This document shows, piece after piece, positions 1 through 9,977 of a stretch of DNA of 64,000 nt. The stretch covers positions 186,001 through 250,000 of the forward strand of contig NZ_UWOS01000002.1 in NCBI RefSeq assembly GCF_900604515.1, in the 5' to 3' direction. The translations under genes and the position numbers were made by a program. Each line of letters opens with the position of its first letter. Within the stretch, counting starts at the first letter, position 1. The notes under the pieces are model-generated. The model was not told the origin of the DNA. It saw only the letters and a program-made list of their open reading frames with translations, and did not search any database. The stretch is from Arcanobacterium ihumii (GTDB lineage: Bacteria; Actinomycetota; Actinomycetes; Actinomycetales; Actinomycetaceae).

Positions 1-403
1 GAACCGGAGCAAGATCAAGGGTGGCCCAAGCACCCGCTAAATCCCAGTTTCCTGCGTGCAGCAAGGCTGCCGAACAAGAATTTTCTTCCAAATGCTTTCG
101 CAAAACGCCAAGGTTTTCTCCGCTAACTCGGGCCAAGATCTGTTCTGGATTAAGATACTTAAGCCGGAATACTTCCTGATAGTAACGCATATAGGAACGC
201 ATTGCTCGAGCAGAACGGACTCGTTGAGACCATTTGTTAGAAAGCGGCGTTATGCGTTGATAGTTTTTGCGAAGTTGACGCACACCGGCGTTGTTGCTAA
301 GACCGACGGCGAATCCAACCGTTTCAAACACACGGCGAGAAACCGAATCAGGAGTGTGTTTAACAAAACCGTCTGCAAGAGAAAATAACTTGAAAACGTC
401 CAT
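1..403 (-). CDS. PIM/phosphatidylinositol mannoside acyltransferase, N-terminal part (runs off the window)
   Basis: Translating the minus strand from an ATG at 403 gives an open frame of 134 codons to the window edge. It starts MDVFKLFSLADGF and reaches HAGNWD near residue 118, the HxxxxD acyltransferase signature of the lauroyl-acyltransferase (HtrB/PatA) superfamily. In Actinobacteria the copy directly after the phosphatidylinositol-phosphate synthase acylates phosphatidylinositol mannosides at the inner membrane. The start lies 7 nt after the stop of that synthase with a purine-rich GGGGGAG just upstream, so the two genes are probably cotranscribed and coupled. Only the N-terminal half is present. 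The PatA-type role rests on motif plus position. Confidence 0.8.
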   Translation of the reverse strand, partial: MDVFKLFSLADGFVKHTPDSVSRRVFETVGFAVGLSNNAGVRQLRKNYQRITPLSNKWSQRVRSARAMRSYMRYYQEVFRLKYLNPEQILARVSGENLGVLRKHLEENSCSAALLHAGNWDLAGAWATLDLAPV

Positions 404-410
404 TGAGGGA

Positions 411-1043
411 CTACTCCCCCTCAGATTCGCCGGCTTTGCATTGCTGGAATACGGTATGCATACGCTGAATTACTGTAATGAAAGAAAGAATGGCAAGAAT
501 CCACATTCCGATTGCCATAAACCAGTGTGACAGGCCAAAGCCAACAAGGAGTACACAAATCCCTGCGAATACAAGGCGATCGGCGCGTTCTGCAATCCCG
601 ACGCTAGCGGTGAGACCAACTCCTTCTGCACGTGCGCGAGCGTAGGGAACAACAGATCCAAAAACTAAGGCGGCTAAGGCTCCGGTCATTACCCAGATTC
701 GAGTTGGTTCTGAAGCAGACGTGTAACCCCAAGCAACGAAGCTGGCAAAGATCGCTGCATCGGCAAAGCGATCCATAGTTGAATCAAGGAAGGCTCCCCA
801 CGTACTCGAGCTATTCGTCAAGCGCGCAACTTGTCCATCTAAGTTGTCGAAAATAACCAGGATAGAAACGATGACGAAACCAAGCAGGAGTTGATTGGTC
901 GGGAAGAAATAGAGCGAGGTGATAACCGTCAAGAACGTCCCAACCACAGTGATCGTATTTGCACTGATCCCTAGTTTGACGCATGCGTGCGCAATTGGCC
1001 CAAATATAGTTTTAGCTAATGGGCGCCCTGTTCTGCTCAGCAT
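411..1043 (-). CDS. pgsA: CDP-alcohol phosphatidyltransferase, phosphatidylinositol-phosphate synthase type
   Basis: A 210-residue polytopic membrane protein with the full CDP-alcohol phosphotransferase signature, D-x2-DG-x2-AR-x8-G-x3-D-x3-D, read here as DNLDGQVARL followed by GAFLDSTMD. Family members swap CMP from a CDP-lipid for an alcohol; the actinobacterial enzyme between thrS and the PIM acyltransferase makes phosphatidylinositol phosphate from inositol 1-phosphate. The ATG at 1043 (MLSRTGRPLAK) is chosen over upstream in-frame starts because an AGGAAGA sequence precedes it and family N-termini begin here. The gene for the HIT protein that usually sits between thrS and pgsA is missing; 67 nt with an inverted repeat lie there instead. 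Confidence 0.88.
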   Translation of the reverse strand: MLSRTGRPLAKTIFGPIAHACVKLGISANTITVVGTFLTVITSLYFFPTNQLLLGFVIVSILVIFDNLDGQVARLTNSSSTWGAFLDSTMDRFADAAIFASFVAWGYTSASEPTRIWVMTGALAALVFGSVVPYARARAEGVGLTASVGIAERADRLVFAGICVLLVGFGLSHWFMAIGMWILAILSFITVIQRMHTVFQQCKAGESEGE

Positions 1044-1070
1044 CTTTATCTTCCTGTTCAGAAATAACCA

Positions 1071-1107
1071 GTTTTCGCTGGCACTCTTTTCAAGCGCCAG
1101 CGAAAAC
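1071..1107. repeat. Perfect 12-bp inverted repeat between thrS and pgsA
   Basis: Arms at 1071-1082 (gttttcgctggc) and 1096-1107 (gccagcgaaaac) are exact reverse complements around a 13-nt spacer. In the thrS-to-pgsA direction the T-run is in the first arm and the A-run in the second, the reverse of a normal intrinsic terminator, so this may be a processing or attenuation hairpin. Function is not known from sequence. Confidence 0.6.
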
Positions 1108-1110
1108 AAA

Positions 1111-3114
1111 TTACTGATTTACGTGATTCTTAATCTGGTCAACAATTCGTGAAACCGCTTCTTCAACAGGTACGCCATTGTCTTGGGAGCCGTCCCTCAT
1201 ACGGAATGAAACCGCACCGGCTTCGACGTCTTCGCCACCCGCAATAAGCGTAAACGGAACCTTGTCCTTAGAAGCATTACGGATCTTCTTCGGGAAACGG
1301 TCATCGGACTTATCAACTTCAACACGCACACCGTGGGACCGAAGCTTAGCAGCGACGTCGTCAAGATAAGAATCAAAAGCATCGGCAACTGGCACACAAC
1401 GAACTTGTACAGGCGCCAACCAAGCTGGGAAAGCACCTGCATAGTGCTCAGTAAGAACGCCGAAGAAGCGCTCGATAGAACCAAACAAAGCTCGGTGAAT
1501 CATGACCGGCTGCTGACGGCTACCGTCTGATGCTGTGTACTCAAGATTGAAACGCTGTGGAAGGTTGAAATCGAGCTGGATGGTAGACATCTGCCATGTC
1601 CTGCCCAGCGCATCCTTTGCCTGAACCGAAATCTTCGGTCCGTAGAAAGCCGCACCTTCTGGATCTGGAACCAGCTCGAGCCCTGATTCGTGAGCAACTT
1701 CTTCAAGGGTACGAGTTGCCTCTTCCCAGATATCGTCGTCTCCAACGAACTTCTTCGGATCCTTTGTGGAGAGCTCGAGGTAGAAATCATCGAGTCCATA
1801 ATCTTTCAAAAGATCAAGAACAAAGGTAAGTAGTTCAGAAAGCTCGTCCTTCATTTGCTCGCGGGTGCAGTAGATATGCGCATCATCTTGCGTAAAACCA
1901 CGAGCTCGAGTCAATCCGTGGATAACACCTGACTTCTCGTTTCGATACACGGTACCGAATTCAAAAAGTCGAAGTGGAAGCTCACGATAGGAACGGCCAC
2001 GCGCACGATAAATCAAGTTATGCATAGGGCAGTTCATGGGCTTGAGATAGTAGTCCGCTCCCTGCTTGGTTACGTTACCGTCGGCATCGCGCTCTTCGTC
2101 CATCTGCATTGGAGGATACATTCCCTCAGCATAAAAATCGAGGTGTCCCGAAAGCTCATATAGGTTTGCCTTCGTGATATGCGGAGTATTTACAAACTCG
2201 TAGCCACCTTGAAGATGCTTTTCACGCGAGTAGTTCTCCATCTCCATACGAATAATTCCGCCCTTAGGGTGGAATACTGCAAGACCAGAACCGATTTCAT
2301 CAGGGAAAGAAAACAGATCAAGCTCGCTACCGAGTTTACGGTGATCGCGGCGTTCAGCTTCTGCAATACGCTGCTGGTAAGCCTGAAGATCTTCCTTCGA
2401 CGCCCAAGCCGTTCCGTAGATGCGTTGCAAGGAATCTTTGCTTTGGTCTCCACGCCAGTAAGCGGCAGAAGCGCGTGTAAGAGCAAATCCATTTCCAATG
2501 AGCTTGGTATTTGGAAGATGTGGTCCACGGCAAAGATCACCCCAGGCGACTTCGCCATTACGACGCACATTTTCGTAGTAAGTCAGTGTTTCTCCACCGA
2601 CTTCAATAGAAGCACCATCTGCAAATTCTTCGCTTTGACCACTCTTCGCATCAACAAGTTCAAGCTTATATGGCTGGGAAACAAGTAGCTCTCGAGCTTC
2701 TTCTTCACTAAGCTCACGACGTACGAATCGCTGACCTTCCTTAACGATGCGCTTCATCTCTTTTTCAAGATCTTTGAGCATCTCAGGCGTAACGGCATCA
2801 ATATTGCCGAAATCATAGTAGAAACCATCGGTAATAAAAGGTCCAATGCCAAGGTTTACGTCTGGGAATTTATTCTGAACTGCCTGAGCCAGTACGTGAG
2901 TAGCCGAGTGGCGCAAGATATTTAGACCATCGGGACTGTCGATTGTAATTGTTTCGACTTGTGCATTTTCGGGGAAAGCCGTCAGTTCTGATGCCAAGTC
3001 CTTTAACTCGCCATCTACCTTCAATGCGACGATAGAACGGTTTCCAGCAAAATAATCGATGCCGTTTATCTGTTCTTCAAGAGCTACGATTTCTCCATCA
3101 ATGCTCAGTTTCAA
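1111..3114 (-). CDS. thrS: Threonyl-tRNA synthetase
   Basis: A 667-residue class II aminoacyl-tRNA synthetase that charges tRNA-Thr in the cytoplasm. Domains in order: TGS domain (about 1-64), tRNA-SAD editing domain with HSATH at residues 69-73 and a later CRGPH segment, the class II catalytic core with its zinc-site NCPMH and the [17 protein letters not shown] stretch, and a C-terminal anticodon-binding domain. Length is normal. The ATG is preceded by a strong AGGAGG-type site (3118-3127). It heads the minus-strand operon with pgsA and the PIM acyltransferase. I see no T-box-like leader in the 170 nt upstream, though a short hairpin (gcacg-cgtgc) lies near 3210-3226. Confidence 0.97.
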   Translation of the reverse strand: MKLSIDGEIVALEEQINGIDYFAGNRSIVALKVDGELKDLASELTAFPENAQVETITIDSPDGLNILRHSATHVLAQAVQNKFPDVNLGIGPFITDGFYYDFGNIDAVTPEMLKDLEKEMKRIVKEGQRFVRRELSEEEARELLVSQPYKLELVDAKSGQSEEFADGASIEVGGETLTYYENVRRNGEVAWGDLCRGPHLPNTKLIGNGFALTRASAAYWRGDQSKDSLQRIYGTAWASKEDLQAYQQRIAEAERRDHRKLGSELDLFSFPDEIGSGLAVFHPKGGIIRMEMENYSREKHLQGGYEFVNTPHITKANLYELSGHLDFYAEGMYPPMQMDEERDADGNVTKQGADYYLKPMNCPMHNLIYRARGRSYRELPLRLFEFGTVYRNEKSGVIHGLTRARGFTQDDAHIYCTREQMKDELSELLTFVLDLLKDYGLDDFYLELSTKDPKKFVGDDDIWEEATRTLEEVAHESGLELVPDPEGAAFYGPKISVQAKDALGRTWQMSTIQLDFNLPQRFNLEYTASDGSRQQPVMIHRALFGSIERFFGVLTEHYAGAFPAWLAPVQVRCVPVADAFDSYLDDVAAKLRSHGVRVEVDKSDDRFPKKIRNASKDKVPFTLIAGGEDVEAGAVSFRMRDGSQDNGVPVEEAVSRIVDQIKNHVNQ

Positions 3115-3284
3115 CTTTGCCTCCTGGCTTGGCTGGCTGCGTTACGAGGGCACCCAGCTATTTGTTCAATCACTAAGTAGTTTACGCGCACTTTGATGAT
3201 ATTCCCTAAGCACGCTTTCGACGTGCGGAAATTAACTGCCTTACCAAGAATGCAATAAGCCTCGATTTAAGATACCGTTACGCC

Positions 3285-4652
3285 ATGGCACTAAGTGTTT
3301 TTGACCTGTTTTCGATCGGTATTGGTCCTTCTTCTTCCCACACCGTAGGCCCAATGCGAGCCGCAAAAATGTTCCTAGACGAACTAAGCAAGCGACTTCC
3401 TGAAGTAGTTTCCGTGAAGTGCACCCTTTACGGTTCCTTGGGCTCAACTGGAATCGGTCATTCAACTGATGTCGCAGTAATTCTTGGTCTGCTGGGCGAA
3501 GTGCCAGAAACAGTTGATCCACGGCGCGTGATGCCCACCGTGCGCGAAGTGCATAGCACGCACCGCCTTTCCTTAGCAGGTAGTCACGAAATCGATTTCG
3601 CTCCCGTTTCGGACATTATCTTCGACGGCGGTACCGAGCTTCCTGCCCATCCGAATGGCATGACCTTATGCGCGTACGACGCCGAGGGTAACGTAATTTC
3701 AGATTCAACTTATTATTCTGTTGGTGGCGGTTTTGTGATGTGTGGTGATGTATCCCCTACCGAGCCGATCAGTCCAGACGAAACTGCTATTCCTTATCCA
3801 TATAAAACGGCCGCGGACCTGCTTGATATCTGCCAAAGAACCGGATTCTCAATAGCTAAGGTGGCGATGGAAAATGAAAAAGTTTGGCGCTCCGAAGAAG
3901 AAGTTCGAGCAGGACTTATCCATATTTGGGATGTGATGAACGAATGTATTCAAAACGGCAGTGAAACTGAGGGCATGTTGCCTGGTTCTTTACGCGTGTT
4001 GCGCCGTGCTCCTGGTTTGTATCAAAAATTGACCTCTGAGGGTGCAAGCAATGATCCCTTGCGTGGTATGGATTGGATTACGTTCTATGCCTTAGCGGTT
4101 AACGAAGAAAATGCCGCTGGTGGGCGCGTTGTAACGGCTCCTACAAACGGAGCAGCTGGTATTATTCCGGCGGTTTTGCGCTACTATCTTGATTTTGTTC
4201 CAGGTGCTTGCGACGACGCCGTCGTCCGTTTCCTTTTAACCGCAGGTGCAATTGGAATTATTTTTAAAAACACTGCTTCTATTTCCGGTGCTGAAGTAGG
4301 TTGCCAAGGTGAGGTGGGCTCTGCTTGCTCGATGGCGGCTGGCGCAATGGCTGCCGTTCTAGGAGGTTCTCCTGAACAGGTAGAAAACGCGGCTGAAATC
4401 GGTATGGAACATAATCTTGGACTCACCTGTGATCCAGTTGGCGGACTCGTGCAGGTGCCGTGTATTGAACGCAATGCAATCGCCTCGGTTAAGGCTATTG
4501 CAGCAGCTCGTACGGCATTGCATGGTAATGGAAAGCACATTGTGTCGCTCGATTCAGTGATTAAGACGATGCGCGAAACTGGCCTCGATATGCAGTCGAA
4601 ATACAAGGAAACTTCCCTTGGCGGCCTTGCCGTCAACGTGATCGAATGTTGA
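3285..4652 (+). CDS. sdaA: L-serine ammonia-lyase (iron-sulfur L-serine dehydratase)
   Basis: A 455-residue single-chain serine dehydratase converting L-serine to pyruvate and ammonia with a [4Fe-4S] cluster. The N-terminus [20 protein letters not shown] is the family hallmark. The beta domain comes first and the alpha domain second, with cluster cysteines in [18 protein letters not shown] and VPCIERNAI. The protein ends in cysteine (AVNVIEC); in the characterised single-chain Legionella enzyme the C-terminal cysteine enters the active site as a built-in inhibitor. No good Shine-Dalgarno is visible; TAAGAT at 3268-3273 would give an mRNA with only a few leader bases. It is divergent from thrS. 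Confidence 0.96.
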   Translation: MALSVFDLFSIGIGPSSSHTVGPMRAAKMFLDELSKRLPEVVSVKCTLYGSLGSTGIGHSTDVAVILGLLGEVPETVDPRRVMPTVREVHSTHRLSLAGSHEIDFAPVSDIIFDGGTELPAHPNGMTLCAYDAEGNVISDSTYYSVGGGFVMCGDVSPTEPISPDETAIPYPYKTAADLLDICQRTGFSIAKVAMENEKVWRSEEEVRAGLIHIWDVMNECIQNGSETEGMLPGSLRVLRRAPGLYQKLTSEGASNDPLRGMDWITFYALAVNEENAAGGRVVTAPTNGAAGIIPAVLRYYLDFVPGACDDAVVRFLLTAGAIGIIFKNTASISGAEVGCQGEVGSACSMAAGAMAAVLGGSPEQVENAAEIGMEHNLGLTCDPVGGLVQVPCIERNAIASVKAIAAARTALHGNGKHIVSLDSVIKTMRETGLDMQSKYKETSLGGLAVNVIEC

Positions 4653-4739
4653 ACCAGTATCGCAAAATTTCGTTTTAGTATCTGGACTCACATATAAATC
4701 TGCTTGGTGATCATAGACTTTCGCCCTACTATGGAAACC

Positions 4740-5870
4740 ATGACAACTAGAGCACTGTTAGTCTTAGCTGATGGAACCTCTTTTCAGGGTTACAGCGCAG
4801 GAGCGGCAGGAACCGCCGTTGGCGAAGTTGTTTTTAATACATCAATGACTGGATACCAAGAGATTCTTACCGATCCGTCATATTATCAACAGCTCGTCAC
4901 CCTCACTTATCCTCATATAGGAAATACGGGAACCAATTCGCAAGACATAGAAAGTTCACAAATATTTGCTTCGGGACTGATCGTAAGAGATGTCCCGTTT
5001 TTTGTATCCAATTATCGCGCGCAAAACGATCTTCCAAGCTATCTTAGCCAACAAGGAACGGTTGCAATTGCAGGAATCGACACGCGGCGTCTTACTCGCA
5101 TACTGCGCCAAAAAGGTAGCCAAGCTGGTGCGATTCTTACTGGCGACGACGTCTCGGTGGAACATGGTCAAAAGCTCGCCCAAGCTTTCGGCACGATGGC
5201 AGGGAAAGATTTGGCGCGCAAAGTAACGTGCGGACATCTGCACATACATCGTGAAGGTACGTGGAATCCACATGGTAAATTCGATGAACCCGATGCTCTG
5301 CCTTGGCGTGTTGTGGCTTATGACTTTGGCATGAAGACGAATATCGCCCGTATGCTCGCTGATCGTGGCTGCGAAGTGTATATTGTTCCGGCCACTACCC
5401 CGGCAAGCGAAATACTTGCACTCAAACCGCACGGCGTATTTCTTTCCAACGGACCTGGTGATCCTCAGCCGTGTACTTATGCGGTTGCGGCAATTAGAGA
5501 GATTCTTAAAGAACGTATTCCGATTTTTGGAATCTGTTTAGGGCATCAATTACTAGCTTTGGCACTTGGTGCTACCACTCAAAAAATGGCATTTGGTCAC
5601 CATGGTGCGAATCATCCGGTCATGGACTTGCGATCCAATCGGGTGTTTATCACGAGTCAAAATCACGGATTCTGTGTTGACCCGGCCTCGTTGCCGAGCA
5701 ATGTGGACGTCACGCATATTTCGTTATTTGACGGTTCTCTCCAAGGCATGGAATTGAACGATCAGCCAGCATTTTCGTTCCAAGGTCACCCCGAAGCTAG
5801 CCCAGGTCCCCACGATCTGGGCTTTCTTTTTGACCACTTCATTGAGCTTATGCACGAACATAATAGCTGA
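4740..5870 (+). CDS. carA: Carbamoyl-phosphate synthase small subunit (glutamine amidotransferase)
   Basis: The glutaminase subunit of carbamoyl-phosphate synthase, 376 residues, feeding arginine and pyrimidine synthesis. The N-terminal domain shows [20 protein letters not shown]; the class I amidotransferase domain has the nucleophile in [13 protein letters not shown] and the His-Glu pair in [13 protein letters not shown]. An in-frame ATG at 4731 ([10 protein letters not shown]) is an alternative start; 4740 was chosen because homologues have only about three residues before the ALLVLADG strand. Neither start has a convincing ribosome site, and TAGACT at 4714-4719 may be the -10 box of a short-leader mRNA. 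carB follows after 78 nt. No other pyr or arg gene is adjacent. Confidence 0.95.
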   Translation: MTTRALLVLADGTSFQGYSAGAAGTAVGEVVFNTSMTGYQEILTDPSYYQQLVTLTYPHIGNTGTNSQDIESSQIFASGLIVRDVPFFVSNYRAQNDLPSYLSQQGTVAIAGIDTRRLTRILRQKGSQAGAILTGDDVSVEHGQKLAQAFGTMAGKDLARKVTCGHLHIHREGTWNPHGKFDEPDALPWRVVAYDFGMKTNIARMLADRGCEVYIVPATTPASEILALKPHGVFLSNGPGDPQPCTYAVAAIREILKERIPIFGICLGHQLLALALGATTQKMAFGHHGANHPVMDLRSNRVFITSQNHGFCVDPASLPSNVDVTHISLFDGSLQGMELNDQPAFSFQGHPEASPGPHDLGFLFDHFIELMHEHNS

Positions 5871-5948
5871 GTTCACGTAGTAAAAACGAGCGAAGAACAA
5901 ACGCCGAGTTGTCTGACTCCCACTGCTATCGAAAGGAAATAACTACAC

Positions 5949-8900
5949 ATGCCAAGACGAGCAGATCTTGAAACCATTTTGATTATTGGTGCCGGTCCAA
6001 TCATCATCGGGCAAGCATGCGAATTTGATTATTCTGGAGTGCAAGCATGTAGAGCATTGCGTGAGGAGGGGTACCGGATTGTGCTCGTCAATTCTAATCC
6101 TGCAACGATCATGACCGATCCTGACGTTGCAGATGCCACCTATATTGAGCCAATTACTTGGCAAACCTTGGCAAAGGTGATCGATAAAGAACGCCCAGAT
6201 GCCATCCTCCCTACAATGGGTGGCCAGACGGCTTTGAACTGCGCATTGGATCTGGCACGCCACGGAGTTCTTGAAAAATTTGGCGTAGAAATGATCGGTG
6301 CGAGTGTTGACGCAATCGACAAAGCCGAAGACCGTGGTCTGTTTAAAATTGCAATGGAAAAAATCGGCTTGAAAACACCTGCTTCCGAACTTTGCCACAC
6401 AATGGAAGAAGCGCTTCGAGCTCAAGAAACCGTAGGATTTCCCACCTTGATCCGCCCCTCTTTTACGATGGGTGGATCAGGAGGAGGAATTGCATATAAT
6501 CGAGACGAGTTCTTTGAGATCTGCACTCGTGGCTTCGATGCCTCCCCCACCCATGAGCTTCTTATTGAACAATCAATTCTTGGGTGGAAAGAGTTTGAGA
6601 TGGAGGTGGTGCGAGATTGCGCTGATAACTGCATCATCGTTTGTTCGATTGAGAACTTTGACCCGTGTGGAATCCACACAGGGGACTCAATCACTGTAGC
6701 GCCAGCTCAAACGCTCACCGACAAAGAATACCAGTTACTGCGTAATGCCTCGATCAACGTCGTGCGGGAGATCGGAGTGGAAACCGGCGGATCAAACGTG
6801 CAATTTGCTCTTAACCCGATGACGGGAGACGTCATAGTAATCGAGATGAATCCACGTGTAAGTAGATCTTCTGCCCTTGCCTCTAAAGCAACAGGCTTTC
6901 CAATTGCTAAAGTTGCCGCCAAACTTGCTGTTGGCTTTACGCTTGATGAGTTGCGTAACGAAATAACAGGCGGAATCACTCCGATTTCTTTCGAGCCTGC
7001 ACTCGACTACGTCGTTACGAAAATCCCTCGCTTCGCTTTCGAAAAGTTTCCAGCTGCCGATCCCCACCTCACCACACAGATGAAATCAGTTGGCGAAGTA
7101 ATGGCAATCGGTCGAACCTTCCAAGAGTCCCTACAGAAGGCGCTCTGCGGTTTGGAAGTTGGTTTGAGCGGACTCGATGAACAATCAAATACATTCTCGG
7201 TCATTGAACAAAGCCTAGCACGCCCTCAATCAGACCAAATCCTCTATATAGCCGATGCCTTCCGAAACGGCATGACGGTTGATCACGTCCATTCATTAAC
7301 GCAGATTGACCGCTGGTTCTTAGCACAGGTTGCCGAGATCGTTGCGGTTGAGAAAGGACTCCAAAACACCTCGCTTGATAAGCTCGATGCATCGAAAATT
7401 TTCGAGATTAAACGGTTGGGTTTCTCTGACAAACGCCTGTCAATACTACTGGGTGTGAAGGAAAACGAGGTGCGCGATCGTCGTCGCAAATCGGGTGTAT
7501 CAGCGGTCTACAAACGTGTTGATACATGCGCGGGTGAATTTTCCACTGAAACCTCCTACCTCTATTCAACTTATGAAGAAGAGTGCGAAGCTTCTCCGTC
7601 CAGTAGGCGAAAAATCATGATTCTGGGCGGAGGTCCAAACCGTATTGGGCAAGGAATCGAGTTCGACTACTGTTGTGTGCATGCTTCGCTAGCGTTGAGA
7701 GAAGCCGGGTTCGAAACGATCATGGTCAATTGCAATCCCGAGACGGTATCAACCGACTTCGACATTTCGGATAAACTATACTTTGAGCCATTAACCCTTG
7801 AAAAGGTACTTGACATCGTCGACGTTGAGAGGCCAGAGGGTGTAATTATCCATTATGGTGGGCAAACACCATTGAAGCTTGCAAAGGCACTAGAAGAATG
7901 CGGTGTTCCAGTTATTGGCACGGCGGCCGATGCAATTGATCTGGCAGAGGACCGTGAGCGTTTCCAGAAAATTATTAACGATCTTGGACTGATGCAGCCT
8001 GAAAATCGCATTGCGCGCACCACCGATGAAGCTCTAGTTAAAGCTCAGGAAATCGGATATCCGTTGATGGTCCGCCCCTCCTACGTACTGGGAGGACGTG
8101 CGATGCAAGTAGTTTTCGACGACGAACAGTTGCGTCGCTATATGACGCAAGCAGTACAAGTTTCGCCTGAAAGCCCAATCTTGCTTGATCGTTTCTTATC
8201 AGATGCTATTGAAGTGGATGTAGACTGCATCTGCGACGGCACAACAATGACGATCGCAGGAATTATGGAACACGTGGAGCAAGCCGGAATCCATTCTGGC
8301 GACTCCTCATGCTCGTTACCTCCGCATTCGCTATCAGAGGAGATCCAAGACAGGATTCGCGAACAGACGTCACAGTTGGCTTTCGCTCTCCAGGTGAAAG
8401 GGCTAATGAACGTTCAGTTCGCGGTTCAAGGGGATAAGATTTACGTCCTTGAGGTTAATCCGCGAGCTTCACGAACGGTACCGTTTGTTTCAAAAGCAAC
8501 TGGGTGCCAGGTAGCAAAGATAGGCGCACACGTGATGGCTGGATCGTCGCTGAAAGAGCTCAGATGTGAAAAAGAGGTTATTCCTCACCTGTTCTCGGTT
8601 AAAGCGCCGGTTTTCCCATTCTCGAAGTTCCCTGGAGTTGACACTATCTTGGGACCAGAAATGCGATCTACTGGTGAGTCAATGGGTATGGCTTCGAGTT
8701 TTGCAAGAGCATTCCACAAAGCACAGATTGGCGCAGGCGGAAAGGTGCCGCTAATTGGAAAAGCATTCCTCTCGGTCCAAAATATTGATAAACCTGGAGT
8801 TGTTCAGATTGCTAAGAATCTCCAGGTCTTGGGATTCGGGCTATGTGCTACTCGTGGAACCGCTGACTACTTAGCCGATCACAACATTCACGTACAGAGA

Positions 8901-9152
8901 ATGAATCGCCGTTCAGAGGCCCGACCCCACATTATCGACGCGATCACTAATGGCGATATCTCGTTAATTATAAATACCGGAAACACCGAAGGTAGCGTAG
9001 TTGCCGACGGTGCCAAGATCAGGCAAAAAGCTCTTCATATGAAGATTCCAATCTACACGACGATTGCTGGTGGTCTTGCCGCAACATCGGCGATTGCCGA
9101 GCAAAACGATGACGACGTCATCGAAATTCACTCCGTCACAAGAGTTGATTAA
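5949..9152 (+). CDS. carB: Carbamoyl-phosphate synthase large subunit
   Basis: A 1067-residue enzyme that makes carbamoyl phosphate from bicarbonate, two ATP and ammonia channelled from CarA. It contains two homologous ATP-grasp halves (the first begins [10 protein letters not shown], the second [22 protein letters not shown] near residue 556), an oligomerisation segment between them, and a C-terminal MGS-like allosteric domain ([13 protein letters not shown], then ISLIINT). Both glycine-rich loops, [11 protein letters not shown] and [10 protein letters not shown], are intact. The first half reads GPIIIGQA where GPIVIGQA is usual, a conservative change. GAAAGGAAAT precedes the ATG. It forms an operon with carA. 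Confidence 0.97.
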   Translation: MPRRADLETILIIGAGPIIIGQACEFDYSGVQACRALREEGYRIVLVNSNPATIMTDPDVADATYIEPITWQTLAKVIDKERPDAILPTMGGQTALNCALDLARHGVLEKFGVEMIGASVDAIDKAEDRGLFKIAMEKIGLKTPASELCHTMEEALRAQETVGFPTLIRPSFTMGGSGGGIAYNRDEFFEICTRGFDASPTHELLIEQSILGWKEFEMEVVRDCADNCIIVCSIENFDPCGIHTGDSITVAPAQTLTDKEYQLLRNASINVVREIGVETGGSNVQFALNPMTGDVIVIEMNPRVSRSSALASKATGFPIAKVAAKLAVGFTLDELRNEITGGITPISFEPALDYVVTKIPRFAFEKFPAADPHLTTQMKSVGEVMAIGRTFQESLQKALCGLEVGLSGLDEQSNTFSVIEQSLARPQSDQILYIADAFRNGMTVDHVHSLTQIDRWFLAQVAEIVAVEKGLQNTSLDKLDASKIFEIKRLGFSDKRLSILLGVKENEVRDRRRKSGVSAVYKRVDTCAGEFSTETSYLYSTYEEECEASPSSRRKIMILGGGPNRIGQGIEFDYCCVHASLALREAGFETIMVNCNPETVSTDFDISDKLYFEPLTLEKVLDIVDVERPEGVIIHYGGQTPLKLAKALEECGVPVIGTAADAIDLAEDRERFQKIINDLGLMQPENRIARTTDEALVKAQEIGYPLMVRPSYVLGGRAMQVVFDDEQLRRYMTQAVQVSPESPILLDRFLSDAIEVDVDCICDGTTMTIAGIMEHVEQAGIHSGDSSCSLPPHSLSEEIQDRIREQTSQLAFALQVKGLMNVQFAVQGDKIYVLEVNPRASRTVPFVSKATGCQVAKIGAHVMAGSSLKELRCEKEVIPHLFSVKAPVFPFSKFPGVDTILGPEMRSTGESMGMASSFARAFHKAQIGAGGKVPLIGKAFLSVQNIDKPGVVQIAKNLQVLGFGLCATRGTADYLADHNIHVQRMNRRSEARPHIIDAITNGDISLIINTGNTEGSVVADGAKIRQKALHMKIPIYTTIAGGLAATSAIAEQNDDDVIEIHSVTRVD

Positions 9153-9229
9153 TGCCTCAGCTCTAGGCAAGGGAATACAGAAGCCAACTTAGCTCAAGGC
9201 GAAGATATAATTCTTGGAGACTAACGATT

Positions 9230-9288
9230 CAGGGGCAATTGTGCGCTTGTGTGGCGCTATTTTCCACTAACACGCAAAATTGCCCCTG
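9230..9288 (+). terminator. Long hairpin downstream of carB
   Basis: Arms caggggcaatt (9230-9240) and aattgcccctg (9278-9288) are perfect reverse complements, with partial further pairing (tgtgtgg with ccactaaca) inside the 37-nt spacer. It lies 78 nt after the carB stop. No run of T follows, so it could be a rho-assisted or processing end rather than a textbook terminator. Confidence 0.5.
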
Positions 9289-9314
9289 TATTCAGCATCG
9301 CTTCCAATATAAAG

Positions 9315-9342
9315 CAAAATAAAAACCACCCGAAGGTGGTTT
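9315..9342 (-). terminator. Intrinsic terminator of the minus-strand tRNA-Val(GAC) transcript
   Basis: On the minus strand the stem AAACCACC-TTCG-GGTGGTTT (9342 down to 9323) is followed by TTATTTTG. It begins 5 nt after the encoded CCA of the tRNA. The stable TTCG tetraloop and T-rich tail are classic. Confidence 0.85.
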
Positions 9343-9347
9343 CTGTC

Positions 9348-9422
9348 TGGTGGGCGATACTGGGTTCGAACCAGTGACCTCTTCCGTGTCAGGGAAGCGC
9401 GCTACCACTGCGCCAATCGCCC
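9348..9422 (-). tRNA. tRNA-Val (anticodon GAC), CCA encoded
   Basis: Cloverleaf on the minus strand: acceptor GGGCGAT paired with ATCGCCC, T-arm GGTTCGAACC, anticodon stem CTTCC/GGAAG with loop CTGACAC giving GAC. CCA is encoded at 9350-9348. It differs from the plus-strand tRNA-Val at 9824-9898 at only three positions. Confidence 0.95.
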
Positions 9423-9433
9423 ATTATAAAACG

Positions 9434-9504
9434 AGGTGGGTACGGGATTCGAACCCGTGTATACGGCTTTGCAGGCCGCTGCCTCGCCTCTCGGCCAACC
9501 CACC
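9434..9504 (-). tRNA. tRNA-Cys (anticodon GCA)
   Basis: Acceptor GGTGGGT pairs with ACCCACC; T-arm GGGTTCGAATCCC; anticodon loop CTGCAAA gives GCA. CCA is not encoded. It lies 11 nt upstream of the tRNA-Val(GAC) gene on the same strand, so the minus-strand tRNAs are probably one transcript. Confidence 0.95.
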
Positions 9505-9536
9505 ATGTGGTTGAGCAGTAAACTGCTTGGCCATCG

Positions 9537-9609
9537 AGCGGATGACGGGACTCGGACCCGCGACCCCAACCTTGGCAAGGTTGTGCTCTACCAACTGAGC
9601 TACATCCGC
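9537..9609 (-). tRNA. tRNA-Gly (anticodon GCC)
   Basis: Acceptor GCGGATG with ATCCGC at the 3' side; D-arm AGCTCAGTTGGTAGAGC; anticodon loop TTGCCAA gives GCC; T-arm GGGTCCGAGTCCC. CCA is not encoded. It is the first gene of the minus-strand Gly-Cys-Val tRNA cluster. Confidence 0.95.
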
Positions 9610-9823
9610 ATTCTCACCGCTAGACTGTTTCGTTCCAGATAAATCATTATCTTTTGCGTTTCAGTCGTTTTGGCGACGCAGATAAATATAGCCAACTTTT
9701 GCCCCCGATGTCCAATTACAAAAACATGACCTGCGCCACCTCGGTGGTGTTTGATTCTGATTCACCATCTAGATACCATGTGTTACGCAGCCTTCACATG
9801 TCTATTTATCCTATGTGAGCTAA
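9610..9823. other. Divergent promoter region between tRNA-Gly (minus) and tRNA-Val (plus)
   Basis: These 214 bases hold no credible protein gene. Open frames that run through here read tRNA sequence in a protein frame and are artefacts. The stretch should contain the back-to-back promoters of the two tRNA transcripts; I could not fix a confident -35/-10 pair. Confidence 0.5.
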
Positions 9824-9898
9824 GGGCGATTAGCGCAGTGGTAGCGCGCTTCCTTCACACGGAAGAGGTCACTGGTTCGAACCCAGTATCGCCCACCA
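9824..9898 (+). tRNA. tRNA-Val (anticodon CAC), CCA encoded
   Basis: Acceptor GGGCGAT with ATCGCCC and encoded CCA (9896-9898); anticodon stem CTTCC/GGAAG with loop TTCACAC gives CAC; T-arm GGTTCGAACC. It is nearly identical, in inverted orientation, to tRNA-Val(GAC) 400 bp away. Confidence 0.95.
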
Positions 9899-9977
9899 CC
9901 TCCATTCCACTTCAAAACCATTCCACCGAACGCGATATGTATCGGGATTTTGGTCAATTTCATGAGATTCTTAGACT

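Noticed and set aside
2179-2688. Plus-strand open frame of 169 codons inside thrS
   Set aside because: Antisense shadow of the thrS catalytic domain.
3115-3284. Possible T-box leader before thrS
   Set aside because: No T-box core sequence or specifier-like long helix could be seen in the 170 nt; only a short hairpin and a strong ribosome site.
4212-4226. Palindromic gacgacgccgtcgtc, also in treY (near 14511)
   Set aside because: Both are inside coding sequence and encode common Asp-Asp-Ala-Val-Val runs; likely codon usage, not a repeat element.
9436-9642. Open frame of 68 codons across the tRNA-Cys and tRNA-Gly genes
   Set aside because: Its peptide (DDGTRTRDPNLGK type) is the well-known artefact from translating tRNA genes antisense.
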